DNA from: an uncultured Lachnospiraceae bacterium
Lineage (GTDB): Bacteria > Bacillota_A > Clostridia > Lachnospirales > Lachnospiraceae
DNA length: 6,707 bases
Reading direction: 5' to 3'
Assembly (NCBI GenBank): GCA_900556645.1
Contig: USPJ01000067.1
Location: 1-6,707, forward strand
The position numbers were made by a program, and so were the translations under genes. Positions 5,341 through 6,707 of the stretch are shown here, piece by piece; position 1 is the stretch's first letter, and each line of letters begins with the position of its first letter. The notes beneath the pieces are model-generated. The model searched no databases. It was given only the letters and a program-made list of their open reading frames with translations, and was not told the DNA's origin.

Positions 5341-6707
5341 TTAATATTCAAATACTGCTACTCCATACGGTGCTAACGGATAACCAATGGAATACTCTCT
5401 GTTATCCCACGGCATTTTCTTTGCCTGATAGGTTTTCTTTTTCGCCGTATTTCCGCTTCCGCCAAACCGCTCTTCTTCACTGTCCAGAATCAGTTTATAG
5501 CTTTTTTTCTCCGGCACTCCTACACGGTAATCGCTTCTCTCCACCGGAGTAAAATTAAATACGAACAACAGGCGTTTTTCACCTTCGGAACCCTTTCGCA
5601 GGAAACTGAAAATACTCTTTTCCGTATCATCTGCATTAATCCACTCAAATCCGTCCCAACTGTCGTCCATCTCGTACATACACGGATGCTTCCGATAGAT
5701 ATGTAACAACTCCCGGAAAAAGTTCTGGATTCCTTTGTGTCTCGGGTCTTCCAACAGATACCAGTCCAGCTCCCGCTCTTCGCTCCACTCCCGAAGCTGT
5801 GCAATATCCTGTCCCATAAACAGAAGCTTCTTACCCGGATGGCAGTTCATAAATGAATAGGCAGCCTTTAAATTCTTGAATTTGTCCGGTAACTCTCCCG
5901 GCATCTTCTCAAGCATGGAGCATTTCAGATGAACCACCTCATCATGAGAAAGAACTAATACATATCTCTCGCTGTATGCATATGACATGGAGAAAGTCAT
6001 CTTATTATGATTAAATTTACGGAAATACGGATCCAGCTTCATATATTCCAGGAAGTCATTCATCCATCCCATATTCCACTTCAGACTAAAACCAAGTCCG
6101 TCCTTCTCTGCATCCCCTGTAACCATCGGCCATGCAGTAGATTCCTCAGCGATCATCACAGTTCCATGATTCCTTCCAAGTACTACTGTATTCAGATGCT
6201 TAAAGAATTCAATAGCCTCCAGATTCTGATTTCCGCCATATTTATTTGCGATCCATTCTCCATCCTTCTTACCATAATCAAGATAAAGCATGGAAGCAAC
6301 AGCATCCACACGAAGTCCGTCTACGTGGCACTCCTCCACCCAGTAAAGGGCATTTGCGATCAGGAAGTTCTTAACCTCCGGGCGTCCGTAATTATAAATC
6401 TTGGTACCCCAGTCCGGATGTTCTCCCTGTCTCGGATCTGCGTGCTCATACACTGCGGTTCCGTCAAAGTTCGCAAGACCATGGGCATCTTTCGGAAAAT
6501 GTGCCGGTACCCAGTCAAGGATAACTCCAATCTTATTCTGATGTAAATAATCCACCATATACTTGAAATCCTGTGGCGTTCCATATCTGGAAGTCGGTGC
6601 ATAATATCCGGTCACCTGATATCCCCAGGAACCGTCAAACGGATGCTCTGCGATTCCCATCAACTCAACATGAGTATATCCCATCTCTTTTACATACTTT
6701 GTAATTG
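5341..6707 (-). CDS. glgB: 1,4-alpha-glucan (glycogen) branching enzyme, C-terminal part
   Basis: GlgB cuts alpha-1,4 glucan chains and re-attaches the pieces through alpha-1,6 bonds during cytosolic glycogen synthesis. About 454 codons are inside the window. The frame runs open off the right edge (I-T-K-Y-V-K-E precedes [10 protein letters not shown]), so the ATG at 6684 is internal; the N-terminal carbohydrate-binding domain and true start are missing. Counting from that methionine, the GH13 motifs are all present: D-W-V-P-A-H (57-62), [10 protein letters not shown] with nucleophile D127, M-I-A-E-E-S-T with acid/base E180, and L-S-H-D-E-V-V-H with D248. [10 protein letters not shown] (282-291), R-E-W (298-300) and L-D-W-Y-L-L (306-311) are also typical. 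The C-terminal beta domain ends naturally at Y-G-V-A-V-F-E-Y. After region IV it reads H-L-K-C where many GlgB have H-G-K-G/K. A terminator follows at once, so glgB ends its transcription unit here; its promoter is outside. Confidence 0.96.
   Translation of the reverse strand, partial: ITKYVKEMGYTHVELMGIAEHPFDGSWGYQVTGYYAPTSRYGTPQDFKYMVDYLHQNKIGVILDWVPAHFPKDAHGLANFDGTAVYEHADPRQGEHPDWGTKIYNYGRPEVKNFLIANALYWVEECHVDGLRVDAVASMLYLDYGKKDGEWIANKYGGNQNLEAIEFFKHLNTVVLGRNHGTVMIAEESTAWPMVTGDAEKDGLGFSLKWNMGWMNDFLEYMKLDPYFRKFNHNKMTFSMSYAYSERYVLVLSHDEVVHLKCSMLEKMPGELPDKFKNLKAAYSFMNCHPGKKLLFMGQDIAQLREWSEERELDWYLLEDPRHKGIQNFFRELLHIYRKHPCMYEMDDSWDGFEWINADDTEKSIFSFLRKGSEGEKRLLFVFNFTPVERSDYRVGVPEKKSYKLILDSEEERFGGSGNTAKKKTYQAKKMPWDNREYSIGYPLAPYGVAVFEY

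Noticed and set aside
6007..6546. A 179-codon open frame antisense to glgB
   Set aside because: It lies wholly opposite well-conserved GlgB coding sequence including catalytic motifs, has no recognisable protein features and no convincing ribosome binding site; it is a shadow frame.
1..6707. CRISPR array, insertion sequence, tRNA/rRNA or phage-type system
   Set aside because: No regularly spaced direct repeats, transposase or integrase motifs, tRNA-like cloverleaf or rRNA sequence could be seen; coding sequence fills nearly all the window.

Overview
The window looks like chromosomal DNA from a motile, anaerobic Gram-positive bacterium of the Clostridia, most likely family Lachnospiraceae (Roseburia/Agathobacter-like). 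This rests on the style of the flagellin ends, a FliS whose tail ends in RGFLA, strong AGGAGG-type ribosome binding sites, a DUF2508 (YaaL-type) gene, and a large acidic FliK-like protein of a kind I associate with this family. The genus cannot be fixed from the sequence alone.

Layout: at the left, a short plus-strand gene (62-280) encodes a DUF2508 protein. It converges on the rest, which is all on the minus strand, and a 10-bp hairpin at 279-308 separates the two transcription directions. Read in the direction of minus-strand transcription, from the right edge: the C-terminal two thirds or so of glgB (glycogen branching enzyme; 5' end outside the window), a strong intrinsic terminator (5282-5330), a probable flagellar-sigma promoter, a 952-residue FliK-like protein of unknown role (2380-5238), a second promoter with a CCGATATA -10 element, flagellin (778-2265), and the flagellin chaperone fliS (291-767), ending at the shared hairpin. 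Coding density is high. The longest non-coding stretch is the 114-bp flagellin leader/promoter region, and no gap exceeds 300 bases.

How the genes fit together: flagellin and FliS form a tight pair. The fliS ribosome binding site overlaps the flagellin stop codon, so chaperone and client should be made together. The FliK-like gene and flagellin each carry nearly the same 17-nt promoter core (16/17 identical), which suggests that both are late (sigma-28/SigD-class) flagellar genes. A FliK-like protein expressed with the filament rather than with the hook is the most unusual element here. glgB appears to be a neighbour insulated by its terminator, not a functional partner. I see no mobile element, CRISPR array, tRNA or rRNA. 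The region is mostly a conventional flagellar filament locus. The best lead is the large FliK-like protein with its repeated helical motifs.
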